64,000 nt of DNA, taken from CADEED01 sp039931065 (GTDB taxonomy: Bacteria > Pseudomonadota > Gammaproteobacteria > Steroidobacterales > Steroidobacteraceae). The DNA is taken from the NCBI GenBank assembly GCA_039931065.1, contig JBDTSP010000018.1, forward strand, positions 1 to 64,000, written 5' to 3'. Position numbers and translations under genes: made by a program. The notes beneath the pieces are model-generated. The model worked only from the letters and a program-made list of their open reading frames with translations. It was not told where the DNA came from and searched no databases. Shown one piece after another: positions 32,101 to 41,000 of this stretch (positions are counted from its first letter, which is position 1; each line of letters starts with the position of its first letter).

Positions 32101-34155
32101 TCAGGCTGGCGGGCGGGGGCGGAGCTCGCGAACCTTTTCGTCGTCGGCCAGCTGCGCGCCACTGATGCGCTGTCCGCCCTGCAACCAGACGTGATCCTGC
32201 ACCCGGTCGGTCGGTCGATATTCGGGAACAGCGTGGATCAGGACCTCGCGGGCACGTTCGCAATCGAAGCGGTTCGCACACTGGGCCAGATTGTCGAGCA
32301 CATTGCGCATCTGTTCCCACGTCAGGCTTTGCTCCATGGCACGCAGGATCCGCGGATGGTCGGTTCCCGTGACGTTCTTGCCGATCAGAAGCTCTTCAAA
32401 CAACTTCTCGGCAGGACGCAAACCCGTGAATCGAATTTCGATGTCGCCTTCCGGGTGTTTCTCGTCGCGGATCGTGTAACCCGCGAGCTGAACCATCCGT
32501 TTCGCGAGATCGGCGATACGCACGGGGCTGCCCATGTCGAGTACGAAAACATCGCCGCCCGAGCCCATCGAGCCCGCCTGGATCACGAGCTGCGCGGCCT
32601 CGGGAATTGTCATGAAATAACGAATGACGTCTGGATGCGTGACAGTGACTGGGCCACCTTCGCGGATCTGTTCGCGGAATAGGGGTACGACCGAACCAGA
32701 GGATTCGAGCACGTTGCCGAAGCGCACCATGCAGAACCGCGTGTTCCCGCCGCGCTGCTGCAAGCCTTGCAGCACCATCTCGGCAACACGTTTCGTGCAA
32801 CCCATGACGTTGGTCGGATTAACCGCCTTGTCGGTGGAGATGAGCACGAACGTTTCGACGCGGCACTCCATCGCGGCTTCGGCAGTGTTGTAGGTCGCGA
32901 ATATGTTGTTGTGAATGCCCTCGATCATGTTGTGTTCGACGATCGGCACGTGTTTGTACGCGGCCGCGTGATACACGGTCTGCACACCGAAGGTGGTCAT
33001 GATCTCGCGTACCCGCTGCTTGTGGTGCGCGTTGCCTAACAAGGCGACCAGTTCGATGCGGTTCCCGAGACGCGCATTGAGCGGACGCAGCTCGCGTTCG
33101 ATCTCGTAGAGCGCCAGCTCTGATACTTCGAATAATACGAGCCGGCGCGGATGGAGATCCATTATCTGCCGACACAGCTCCGAACCGATCGACCCGCCAG
33201 CGCCAGTGACGAGCACCGACTTGCCGCGGACGCAGGCCGTGAGAAGTGCGGGATTCGGCGGCACCGGATCACGACCCAACAGGTCATGGACATCGATGTC
33301 GCGGACTTCTTCCAGCCGCGCCTTGCCCGAGACGATCTCGCGGATGTCGGGGACGGTGAGCACCTTGAAGCCCGTTGCGTCGAGCTTCTCTATGACTTCG
33401 CTACGGCGGCGACGCGTGGACATCGGCATCGCCAGCAAGACCAGGTGCGCGCCATATTGCCGGCGCAGATCGAACAATTTGTCCGGGCTGAACACACGGA
33501 ACCCCCCGACGCGCCCTCCATGCAGGTTGCGGTTGTCGTCGACCATCGCAACCGGACGGAACTGCCCGCCCGTGATGAGCGCGGAACAAAGTTGTGCGCC
33601 AGCGGCCCCCGCTCCATACACGATGACGCGTTCAAACTGTGCGTGCCGCAGGCGCAGGAATTCGCGCGCGGCCAACCGCGAGAACCCTACGTAGAGCAGC
33701 GCGATTGCAAAGTAGATGAAGAAGACCTGGAGCGGAAACCTCTGCCCGAGCGCGAACTGGTTAATACACGCGATCACTAGGGTTGAGAACGCGACGCCGA
33801 ACCCTATGGCGATGGCGGCATGGATTCCAAGGAACCGCACAACGGCGCGATACAGTCCGATTCGGATGAATACCGGTACCGTCGCGACCACGGCGGCGAT
33901 ATACAAAATGCCAGCATCCCCCAGATGAAGCGCAGGCGAACCGCTGCGAAAATACAGCGCTGTCCACAATGCTGCGGGAATCGCCACGACATCACACCCA
34001 AGCATGATCAGCTGTTTTGAAATGCGCGGAAGGCGCTTAAGCCCTCTGGCGACCCGATACGATTTCTTTCGTACTGAGGTTACCCGGGTTTTCGCAAATT
34101 GCTTCACCACGACAGGATCATCTTCCTCGTATCCATACCGAATGCCGTCTCGCAC
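32101..34155 (-). CDS. wbpM: Membrane-bound UDP-GlcNAc C4/C6 dehydratase, WbpM/CapD/FlaA1 family
   Basis: A 684-residue inner-membrane protein with about four N-terminal helices (about 48-165), a first Rossmann domain (VIVYGAGAAGAQL), and a catalytic SDR domain (VTGAGGSIGSEL). The active-site segment STDKAVNPTNVMGCTKR has Met in place of the usual SDR Tyr, which is normal in this family. It converts UDP-GlcNAc to the 4-keto-6-deoxy intermediate for QuiNAc, FucNAc or bacillosamine-type sugars. The nearby 4-reductase-like SDR and the initiating transferase fit a route to QuiNAc or FucNAc as the first sugar. Confidence 0.92.
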   Translation of the reverse strand: MRDGIRYGYEEDDPVVVKQFAKTRVTSVRKKSYRVARGLKRLPRISKQLIMLGCDVVAIPAALWTALYFRSGSPALHLGDAGILYIAAVVATVPVFIRIGLYRAVVRFLGIHAAIAIGFGVAFSTLVIACINQFALGQRFPLQVFFIYFAIALLYVGFSRLAAREFLRLRHAQFERVIVYGAGAAGAQLCSALITGGQFRPVAMVDDNRNLHGGRVGGFRVFSPDKLFDLRRQYGAHLVLLAMPMSTRRRRSEVIEKLDATGFKVLTVPDIREIVSGKARLEEVRDIDVHDLLGRDPVPPNPALLTACVRGKSVLVTGAGGSIGSELCRQIMDLHPRRLVLFEVSELALYEIERELRPLNARLGNRIELVALLGNAHHKQRVREIMTTFGVQTVYHAAAYKHVPIVEHNMIEGIHNNIFATYNTAEAAMECRVETFVLISTDKAVNPTNVMGCTKRVAEMVLQGLQQRGGNTRFCMVRFGNVLESSGSVVPLFREQIREGGPVTVTHPDVIRYFMTIPEAAQLVIQAGSMGSGGDVFVLDMGSPVRIADLAKRMVQLAGYTIRDEKHPEGDIEIRFTGLRPAEKLFEELLIGKNVTGTDHPRILRAMEQSLTWEQMRNVLDNLAQCANRFDCERAREVLIHAVPEYRPTDRVQDHVWLQGGQRISGAQLADDEKVRELRPRPPA

Positions 34156-34366
34156 TTGCCAGGAAACCTGACAAAGCCCGTGCCGGCTTTTCCCTTTCTG
34201 TCACGAGTGAACGATTTGACTCACTCTTGCTCAAAAAAACTGTTTAGAAGTGTCGGTGGCGGACCCCTCGCCGAACCGATAGGCGGGATTATCACATTCT
34301 CCGGCAAAACAGCCGGCTAGAAAGAGTCTTGAACGTCGCCAAGACCCGACGAAGCGGGCGTTATAG
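34156..34366. other. Gap upstream of wbpM with hairpins, possible promoter
   Basis: These 211 bases hold no credible gene. On the minus strand AGCCGGCTGTTTTGCCGGAG forms a small hairpin (CCGGC/GCCGG), followed by an AT-richer stretch (GTGATAAT) and a run of seven T after AACAG. This could be a weak terminator for the formyltransferase transcript followed by a promoter for wbpM. Confidence 0.35.
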
Positions 34367-35233
34367 TCACTCGATCGTCACCGGTACTTCCCAGTCTCCG
34401 TCATCGACCTGCAACGTCCCGTCCTGAAATTCAAGTGACGGAAATGTCGATGCGGTACCCACCGGCGGCAGCGGACTGCCACCGGCTGGATGGGCCGCCC
34501 AAACTCGCAGGCGCCGGCTGTCCATATCGAAGAACGCCCCAGGATACGGGCGGGTGACCGCCCTTATGAGCCGATCCGCCTCGTTAACAGTCATCTTTGA
34601 ACCCAACCTGCCCTGGGCAGGTGTTCTCCCCTCCCAGACCGTGGCGCGTGAATTGTCCTGAGGTATTGGCGTCAGCTCGCCGAGGGCAAGGCTGGGCCAA
34701 GCCTGCACCATCAGCGTGCGATGGGCATCGTCGACCCTTTGATACAGGCTTGTGGCGGTTTCTCGTCCACTGAGGGGCAACTTTATCTGCGAGACGATCG
34801 GGCCGGTATCTACGCCCTCGTCCATCTTGAACAGGGTCACGCCGGTCTCGGTCAGGCCCAGGATGATTGCCCAGGGAACGGCGGCGCGACCTCGCCCGAC
34901 CGGCAACAACGAAGGGTGCATGCCTAACACGCCGGACCGCGTGGAATTCAGGACCGGGGCCCTGGCGATCTGCGACCAGCCAACGATGAACAACCAGTCG
35001 AGCGAGGCGCCGGCGATCGCGGCAACCGCATCCGGGTCGTTCACATTGCGGAACTTGGTGAGCGGAATTCCGGTGCGTGCGCAGAAATCGTCGAGGTAAA
35101 CGCGGCCCGATTTCGCCCGCGCCTGCTCATCGAGAAGGGTCCCGGCGAACTGCAGGCGCCCGCCGCAGGCCTCAATGGCCTCCATACAGGTAAGCCCGAG
35201 CTGGACGCAGGTCACGAAGCCGAAACGCAGCAT
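34367..35233 (-). CDS. Formyltransferase-fold enzyme for sugar N-formylation, with Gly in place of the catalytic Asn
   Basis: A 288-residue protein of the methionyl-tRNA/ArnA formyltransferase fold. GMHPSLLPVGRGRAAVPWAI and GVTLFKMDEGVDTGPIVSQ are the core. The catalytic His106 and Asp142 are kept, but the Asn of the N-x-H-x-SLLP motif is Gly104. The substrate would be an amino sugar with N10-formyl-tetrahydrofolate as donor. The C-terminal ~80 residues (PYPGAFFDMDSRRLRVWAA) resemble the FMT C-domain. It overlaps the sugar transferase stop by one base, and the PIG-L deacetylase lies one gene further up: together they could remove an acetyl group and add a formyl group. Confidence 0.8.
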   Translation of the reverse strand: MLRFGFVTCVQLGLTCMEAIEACGGRLQFAGTLLDEQARAKSGRVYLDDFCARTGIPLTKFRNVNDPDAVAAIAGASLDWLFIVGWSQIARAPVLNSTRSGVLGMHPSLLPVGRGRAAVPWAIILGLTETGVTLFKMDEGVDTGPIVSQIKLPLSGRETATSLYQRVDDAHRTLMVQAWPSLALGELTPIPQDNSRATVWEGRTPAQGRLGSKMTVNEADRLIRAVTRPYPGAFFDMDSRRLRVWAAHPAGGSPLPPVGTASTFPSLEFQDGTLQVDDGDWEVPVTIE

Positions 35234-35802
35234 CAGTAAACCGGCGGACGGCGGAATAGATAGGCGACGGTGCGAAACATGATTGAGATGTCACGCCACA
35301 ACGAAACGTGCGCCGCGTACCGCGCCTCCCACTCGACCTTTTCGATTTCGCTCATCCTGTCGAAGGCGTTGACCTGCGCGAGCCCGGTGAGGCCGGGACG
35401 GAGCCGCTCGACGCCGCGCTGGCGCCGCAAATCGTGGAGCGTGGTTTGCGAGGGTAAGCCCGGACGCGGACCCACGAGGCTCATCTCCCCCGAGAACACG
35501 TTGAACAACTGCGGCAGTTCGTCGATGTTGGAGCGCCGCAGGAACGCGCCCACTCGGGTGATCGACAGTGTTCGTGCAGCGGCCGATGGCACCGAAGGCG
35601 TGGCGACCGGCATGCTGCGAAACTTGAAGATGTTGAATGTGCGGCCGTCGCGGCCGACGCGAATCTGCCTGAACAACACGGGGAAACCGTCATCGAGCGC
35701 GATTGCCAGCGCCGCGATAAGCATGAGCGGCGAGACGAGCAGCAGTGCGACGAAAGCGAGCGAAAGATCGAGCCAACGTTTGACGGACCGTTCGTAGACC
35801 AT
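35233..35802 (-). CDS. Initiating sugar-1-phosphate transferase, small PglC-type
   Basis: A 189-residue monotopic phosphoglycosyl transferase. The N-terminal membrane helix LSLAFVALLLVSPLMLIAALAI is followed by FRQIRVGRDG, FKFRSM, NIDELPQLFNV (the Asp-Glu catalytic dyad) and SLVGPRPGLP. It lacks the extra transmembrane helices of WbaP/WcaJ. It should place the first sugar phosphate, probably an N-acetyl-6-deoxyhexosamine, on undecaprenyl phosphate. The ATG at 35802 overlaps the deacetylase stop; the upstream open frame is not coding. Confidence 0.9.
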   Translation of the reverse strand: MVYERSVKRWLDLSLAFVALLLVSPLMLIAALAIALDDGFPVLFRQIRVGRDGRTFNIFKFRSMPVATPSVPSAAARTLSITRVGAFLRRSNIDELPQLFNVFSGEMSLVGPRPGLPSQTTLHDLRRQRGVERLRPGLTGLAQVNAFDRMSEIEKVEWEARYAAHVSLWRDISIMFRTVAYLFRRPPVY

Positions 35803-36500
35803 CAAACACCAAACAATTGAGGCGCGCTTCCGGAACAGAATGCGGTTTGAAATGCCTCCGCTGCGGCGAAGCCGCTTTGCCCGCCGCGATAGTGCGCCAG
35901 TCCCTGCAACACCTGGTCGCTGCGCGGATGCGGCGCGTCGCGCATCACGCCACTGTAGGCGCGTAACGCTTCGAGTTTGCGCGGCATGAGTCGGGTCGCG
36001 TCGACGAAAGTGTCGGGAGTGAACTGCGGGGTGCCGCCGGGCAGCGACCAATCCGTGGACGACAGGACCTCCGCGAAGTACAGGCGCGTGACGCGCGGAA
36101 CACCGGGCTTTCGTTGAAACAGCCGGATCGCCGCCTGGCACGCCCGCGAGGTGTGCACGTGATCGTCATTCACGTCGGCGGGGTGGTGGGTGAACACGAC
36201 TTGTGCGCCGGTCGTGACGATGGCTTGCTCGATGAACCTGACCAGCTCGAGGTGCGGCACAGTGTTGAGCTGGATGTTCGGGAACCCGCCCAGGATTGGC
36301 GCTGCAAAACCGAGGATCGCCTGCGCGCGCTCGATGTCACCCGCGAGCTTGTTGTCGGAAGGACGCCCGCCACGTGCTTCGGCGCCGGCCGCCAGCATGC
36401 AGGCGCGCACGGTCGCACCAGCGTCGGCGAGCGCCGCGCCGGCGACGCCACAACCGAGCACTTCATCGTCGGGATGCGCAACTACGATCAGTACGTTCAT
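35802..36500 (-). CDS. PIG-L (LmbE-like) family N-deacetylase
   Basis: A 232-residue zinc deacetylase. VVAHPDDEVLGCG carries the first zinc ligands and catalytic Asp, and THHPADVNDDHVH the third histidine and the second motif. This family removes N-acetyl groups from sugars, including GlcNAc-PI and GlcNAc-malate. In this setting it may act on a nucleotide- or lipid-linked sugar before formylation by the neighbouring enzyme. It is 12 bases from the SDR gene and overlaps the transferase. Confidence 0.88.
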   Translation of the reverse strand: MNVLIVVAHPDDEVLGCGVAGAALADAGATVRACMLAAGAEARGGRPSDNKLAGDIERAQAILGFAAPILGGFPNIQLNTVPHLELVRFIEQAIVTTGAQVVFTHHPADVNDDHVHTSRACQAAIRLFQRKPGVPRVTRLYFAEVLSSTDWSLPGGTPQFTPDTFVDATRLMPRKLEALRAYSGVMRDAPHPRSDQVLQGLAHYRGGQSGFAAAEAFQTAFCSGSAPQLFGV

Positions 36501-36512
36501 GTTGGGCGGATT

Positions 36513-37490
36513 CTACACATCGACGTTGTCTCTAACATCGAGGTACCACTTCACCGTTTCACCGAGGGCCTGCGACATCGCAAGCGGTGGCCGCCAGCCC
36601 ATCGCCTCGTGTGAGGCGCGAGTGTCGAGTGTGAGAGATCCCAATACGCGGGTGACATCCGCGCCGCGGCCCAGCAGCGCGCCCGCCGCGCGTAACATAA
36701 ACGGCGGCATCGGCACGAGGCGAACGCGTCTCTGCATCGCCTGCGCCAGCCTGCGAATCAACTCGGGTGTCGACACGTCCTCGCCATCCGACACCAGCCA
36801 GGTGCGCGCCTGCGGGTGGGCGAGCGAGTGCGCCAGGAAGTCACAGAGATTGTCGAGCGCCACCAGACTGCGTGAATTTTGCACGGCGCCGAGCGGAAGG
36901 GGCAGTTCGCGATCGACCCAGCGCAACATTCGCAGAAAATTCGCGCGCACACCGGGGCCGTAAACGAGCGGCGGGCGCACGATTACCGCCTCCAGCGCCG
37001 AGGTGGCGGCGACTTCCTGCAGAAAAGTCTCGCCGGCGAGTTTCGAGCGTCCGTACACATCGGTGGGCTGCGGGTTGTCTTCGAGCCGGAACGCCGTTGC
37101 GTTGGCGTGATCGCCATAAACCTTGATGCTGCTCAAATACACGAAGCGCCGCACGCCGGCGGCTGCAGCGGCCCGCGCCAGGTGTTGTGTACCCCCGCCG
37201 TTGATGCGCTGGTACTCACCATCGTCGTGGGGACGGTCGAGAACGTGGGCTTTGGCGGCGAGGTGGATCACCGCATCGACACCGGTGACAGCTGCAGTCC
37301 AATCGGCGGCGGGGCCAAGCTCGCCGATGCGGCAGACTTCAGCGGCGCCAAGGGGAGCCGTGGCGTTCGCGCGAATGGCCGCACGCACCGCGTGTCCGCG
37401 CCGCGCGAGCAGTTCGCACAACCGGCGGCCGACGAAGCCGTTGGCTCCGGTCACCAGGACGAGCTTCGAGGGGTGGGCCTCAGCGGTCAT
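36513..37490 (-). CDS. NAD(P)-dependent SDR, probable UDP-4-keto-6-deoxy-GlcNAc 4-reductase (WbpV-like)
   Basis: A 325-residue extended SDR. LVTGANGFVGRRLCELLARRG is the cofactor site, VIHLAAKAHV and SSIKVYGD follow, and VYGRSKLAGE gives the YxxxK catalytic pair. LVYGPGVRANFLRMLRWVDR and GAVQNSRSLVALDNLCDFL are typical of the reductases that finish QuiNAc (WbpV/WreQ type). The start is chosen at 37490 (ATG just after GGAAG, 11 bases inside the upstream gene); the ATG at 37502 is a close alternative. Works downstream of WbpM by inference. Confidence 0.8.
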   Translation of the reverse strand: MTAEAHPSKLVLVTGANGFVGRRLCELLARRGHAVRAAIRANATAPLGAAEVCRIGELGPAADWTAAVTGVDAVIHLAAKAHVLDRPHDDGEYQRINGGGTQHLARAAAAAGVRRFVYLSSIKVYGDHANATAFRLEDNPQPTDVYGRSKLAGETFLQEVAATSALEAVIVRPPLVYGPGVRANFLRMLRWVDRELPLPLGAVQNSRSLVALDNLCDFLAHSLAHPQARTWLVSDGEDVSTPELIRRLAQAMQRRVRLVPMPPFMLRAAGALLGRGADVTRVLGSLTLDTRASHEAMGWRPPLAMSQALGETVKWYLDVRDNVDV

Positions 37491-38754
37491 CTTCCGTTCC
37501 ATATTTTCGCAAGCGGCGGCCGGCATCGCGGTTGGCGGCCGCGAGCGTCTCCATCCACGATTCGAGCCGGCCGATGAGGCTTGCGCGGTCGAACTCCCGC
37601 GTCGCGTACTCGCGGCCACGCGCGCCCATGAGCGCGCGTTCGTCGGCGGACAGCGCACGCATCCGCGCGACCGCAGCTGCCAACGCTTCCGAATCGCCCG
37701 ACGGACACACGAAACCGGCCCCGGACTCCGTGATGATGCGTGCGCCCTCGCCGTTCAACATGCCGACGACCGGGATACCAGCCGCGAGATAGGACTGCAG
37801 CTTGCCCGGCACCGTCAATTCGAAGACTGGCTCATCGCGTAATGAAACGAGCAAGGCGTCGGCATGCCGGAAGAACGCGGGCATGCGATGCGCCGCGTGA
37901 CGTCCTAATAACAACACGCGTCCGTCAAGTCCGCGGCGCGCGATCTCCCCGCGCACCCACTCGGCTTGCCGTCCATCACCGACGACGAGCCAGCGGATGC
38001 AAAGTTCGTCTCGCAACGCCTCGGCCGCGCCAAGCACCGAGCCGAAATCCTGCGACTCGCCGATGTTGCCAGCGAACATGATGTTGAACGCACCGGCAAC
38101 GACCGGCACCTCCGGCGCCGGCACCGTCCCGTCGCCTTCGTAGGCCTCGATCCAGTTCGGGAAATACCGCACGCGTTCCGTGGGACGCGTGTAACGCGCG
38201 ACCAGCGGCACCATGGCGCGGGACTGCGCGAGCACGAGATCGCAGCGGTTGTAGATGAACGAGGCGAGTTTCCCGACCATCCGCAACACGGCGGGTGAGC
38301 GGACGACACCGAGCGCGGACAACGTCTCCGGCCACTGGTCGAGCACCCAGAAGATCAGGGGCGCACGCTTGATCCTTCGCAACAGCGCCGCCGGCACGCC
38401 CACCGTGATCGGTGACGGCTCGAAGACGAACAACAGGTCGAACTCGCGGCCGCGCAGACGTGGAGGTCCAAACAAACTCGCGCCCAGGACGAAGCTCAGG
38501 TAGTTGAGCAGCAGCGCGATCGAACTGCGCCCGCGCGCCAGCATCGGAACCCGCACCACACTCGCGCCGCGGTATTCGCTGAAACGAGCGGGGTCCGCGC
38601 GAAAGTCGGCGAACACGCGTCCGTCCGGGTAGTTAGGTCGACCGGTGAGCACCGACACCTCGTGGCCGCGCCGCACCAGTTCTTCGACCAGCTCGTTTAC
38701 GCGGAAGTTCTCCGGCCAGAAATACTGGCTGACCACGAGAACGCGAAGCGCCAT
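37480..38754 (-). CDS. wbuB: Glycosyltransferase family 4, WbuB-like (amino-sugar transferase)
   Basis: A 424-residue cytoplasmic GT-B glycosyltransferase. VVSQYFWPENFRVNELVEEL at the N-terminus and RPNYPDG are typical of the WbuB branch that adds L-FucNAc. The C-terminal domain has FAGNIGESQDF, VVGDG and VPGKLQSYLAAGIPVVG with the glutamate-poor donor site of this branch. It lies directly after the three UDP-L-FucNAc genes, as fnlA-fnlB-fnlC-wbuB in E. coli O26-type clusters. L-FucNAc transfer is inferred from order and similarity. Confidence 0.85.
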   Translation of the reverse strand: MALRVLVVSQYFWPENFRVNELVEELVRRGHEVSVLTGRPNYPDGRVFADFRADPARFSEYRGASVVRVPMLARGRSSIALLLNYLSFVLGASLFGPPRLRGREFDLLFVFEPSPITVGVPAALLRRIKRAPLIFWVLDQWPETLSALGVVRSPAVLRMVGKLASFIYNRCDLVLAQSRAMVPLVARYTRPTERVRYFPNWIEAYEGDGTVPAPEVPVVAGAFNIMFAGNIGESQDFGSVLGAAEALRDELCIRWLVVGDGRQAEWVRGEIARRGLDGRVLLLGRHAAHRMPAFFRHADALLVSLRDEPVFELTVPGKLQSYLAAGIPVVGMLNGEGARIITESGAGFVCPSGDSEALAAAVARMRALSADERALMGARGREYATREFDRASLIGRLESWMETLAAANRDAGRRLRKYGTEDDR

Positions 38755-38758
38755 GAAG

Positions 38759-39910
38759 TCAGGTTTCCTCGCGCCAGACGATCCGCTTCACGTAGTCGGT
38801 GTAGCTCACGATCAGCCGGACCACCTTGTCGGACACGTTGGGCATCTGGTAGTCGGCAACCGGGCGCAACAGTCGCTGATCGCCACGCGGTTGGTTCTCG
38901 AGAAGCGCGAGCCCCTGCATTACACGCTCGGGATTCAGGCCCACGAGCATCACCGCGCCTTCCTCCATACCTTCGGGCCGCTCGTGCGCCTCGCGGATGT
39001 TGAGCGCCGGAAAATTGAGGATCGACGATTCTTCCGTGATCGTGCCGCTGTCCGAGAGTACGGCGCGCGACGTCTGTTGCAGATGGACATAGTCCGTGAA
39101 ACCCAGCGGCTTCATGAGTTGCACACCGGCGTGGAACTCGGCTTTCTCGGCCTCGATGCGTTTGCGCGTGCGTGGATGCGTCGAGACGATCACCGGCAAC
39201 GAAAAACGCGCCGCGATCGAGTTGAGCACTTCGACCAGGTTGCGGAATTGGCGCGGTGAATCGATGTTCTCCTCGCGGTGCGCGCTCACCAGGAAGTATT
39301 TTCCGGCCTCGAGCCCGAGACGCTGCAACGCATCCGAGGCGCGGATCCGCGGCTCATAGTGAGTCAACACTTCGAACATCGGACTGCCGGTCTTGATCAC
39401 GCGATCGGGCGGCAGGCCCTCGCGCAGCAGGTATTCGCGCGCGATGTCGCTGTAGACGAGATTGACGTCGGCGGTGTGATCGACGATGCGGCGGTTGATC
39501 TCCTCGGGAACGCGCTGATCGAAGCAGCGATTACCGGCCTCCATGTGGAACACCGGGATGCGCCGCCGCTTTGCCGGCAACACCGCCAGGCAGCTGTTGG
39601 TGTCGCCGAGCACCAGCATCGCATCCGGCCTGACATCCGCGAGCACACCGTCGACCGCGATTATGATCTTGCCGATGGTCTCGGCCGCCGTGCCGCCCGC
39701 GGCGCCGAGGAAATGGTCCGGCCTCCGGATATCGAGATCGCGGAAGAAGATCTCGTTGAGCTCGAAGTCGTAGTTCTGCCCGGTATGGATCAGCACGTGA
39801 TCGCAGTTCGCGTCCAGCTTCGCGAGCACGCGTGACAGTCGGATAAGCTCCGGCCGCGTGCCGACGACGGTTGCGACTTTCAGCCTGCGCAGGTCAGACG
39901 GGGCAGGCAT
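38759..39910 (-). CDS. wbjD: UDP-N-acetyl-amino-sugar 2-epimerase, WbjD/FnlC type
   Basis: A 383-residue member of the UDP-GlcNAc 2-epimerase family. VGTRPELIRLSRVL, HTGQNYD, VLGDTNSCLAVLPAKRRRIPVFHMEAGNRCFD and VPEEINRRIVDH are the family motifs, with the Asn-Arg-Cys-Phe run marking the WbjD/CapG branch that makes UDP-L-FucNAc. SGTITEESSIL is the UDP-binding loop. It overlaps the reductase gene by 17 bases. Confidence 0.9.
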   Translation of the reverse strand: MPAPSDLRRLKVATVVGTRPELIRLSRVLAKLDANCDHVLIHTGQNYDFELNEIFFRDLDIRRPDHFLGAAGGTAAETIGKIIIAVDGVLADVRPDAMLVLGDTNSCLAVLPAKRRRIPVFHMEAGNRCFDQRVPEEINRRIVDHTADVNLVYSDIAREYLLREGLPPDRVIKTGSPMFEVLTHYEPRIRASDALQRLGLEAGKYFLVSAHREENIDSPRQFRNLVEVLNSIAARFSLPVIVSTHPRTRKRIEAEKAEFHAGVQLMKPLGFTDYVHLQQTSRAVLSDSGTITEESSILNFPALNIREAHERPEGMEEGAVMLVGLNPERVMQGLALLENQPRGDQRLLRPVADYQMPNVSDKVVRLIVSYTDYVKRIVWREET

Positions 39911-41000
39911 AAGTATCGGGTCGTGCGCGGTCGAAGATCTCGTTGGCCCAGAGTGCGACGATCATTTCTTCGCTGCCGATGTTCGTGATGTCATGTGTCC
40001 ATCCCGGAATGGTCTCGACAACCTGGGGGTCGTCGGAAGTCGTGAGGATCTCGTGAGTCTCGCCGCTGACGATCTGCCGGAAACGGAAACGCGCCTGGCC
40101 GCGCACGACGAGAAATTTCTCGGTTTTTGAATGGTGATAGTGCCCGCCGCGTGTCACGCCGGGATGCGCGGTGAAGACCGAGAACTGACCCGAATCGTGG
40201 GTCTTCAACATCTCCATGAACCCGCCACGCGGATCAACGTACTGCTTGATGCCGTAGCCGAAGCGTTCGACCGGAAGATAACTGACGAAGGTGGCGTACA
40301 ACGCACGCACCAGTCCCGTCCCGACACGTTCCGTTACGAGATTGTCGCGACTGCCGCGAAATGCGTTCAGAATGCCGGCCACTTCGCCGACGGTGGTTCG
40401 ATATACGGGCTCAACGACGGCGCGCGTGTGCGCGGGATCCGCGACCGCGGCGACCAGCGCGGCCACGACGTCGTCGACGTAGACCAGCTCGAGGGACGCG
40501 GCCGGGTCGTTGATCGAGATCGGCAGGTCGCGCGCGACGTTGTGGCAGAACGTCGCCACCGCGGAATTGTAGTTAGGGCGGCACCACTTGCCGAAGACGT
40601 TCGGCAGGCGGTAGGCGAGCACCGGCGCGCCGGTGGCGCGTTGATAATCGGCGATGAGTTCCTCGGCGTCGCGTTTGCTGCGGCCGTAATCATTGTCACG
40701 CGTCGCCTGGATCGACGACGAGAACAGGATCGCCGGCGGCCGGGGCTGAGCTCGCGCGGCATCACACAACACGCGTGTCAGTTCGACATTGCCGCTGGTG
40801 AACTCGCGCGCGTCGACCGGTCGGTTCACGCCGGCGAGGTGTATGACGGCGTCCACCCCCGCGAGCCGGGCCGTGAGCGTCGCGGGATCGTCGCGCCGCG
40901 TGTATGGGTCGAACGCGACGCCGTGGTCCTCGCGCAGGTGCACGAGTAGATTGCGCCCGATGAAACCGTCGGCGCCCGTGACCAGCAGCCTGATCGTCAC
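39894..41000 (-). CDS. wbjC: WbjC/CapF/FnlB bifunctional epimerase-reductase for UDP-L-FucNAc
   Basis: A 368-residue two-domain enzyme. The N-terminal SDR domain (LVTGADGFIGRNLLVHL, DYGRSKRDAEE with YxxxK) carries out NADPH reduction, and the C-terminal cupin (FSVFTAHPGVTRGGHYHHSKTEKFLVV is the core, with GGHYHH as zinc ligands) the C3 epimerisation, as in S. aureus CapF. It should act between WbjB and WbjD. It overlaps WbjB by four bases. Confidence 0.93.
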   Translation of the reverse strand: MTIRLLVTGADGFIGRNLLVHLREDHGVAFDPYTRRDDPATLTARLAGVDAVIHLAGVNRPVDAREFTSGNVELTRVLCDAARAQPRPPAILFSSSIQATRDNDYGRSKRDAEELIADYQRATGAPVLAYRLPNVFGKWCRPNYNSAVATFCHNVARDLPISINDPAASLELVYVDDVVAALVAAVADPAHTRAVVEPVYRTTVGEVAGILNAFRGSRDNLVTERVGTGLVRALYATFVSYLPVERFGYGIKQYVDPRGGFMEMLKTHDSGQFSVFTAHPGVTRGGHYHHSKTEKFLVVRGQARFRFRQIVSGETHEILTTSDDPQVVETIPGWTHDITNIGSEEMIVALWANEIFDRARPDTYACPV

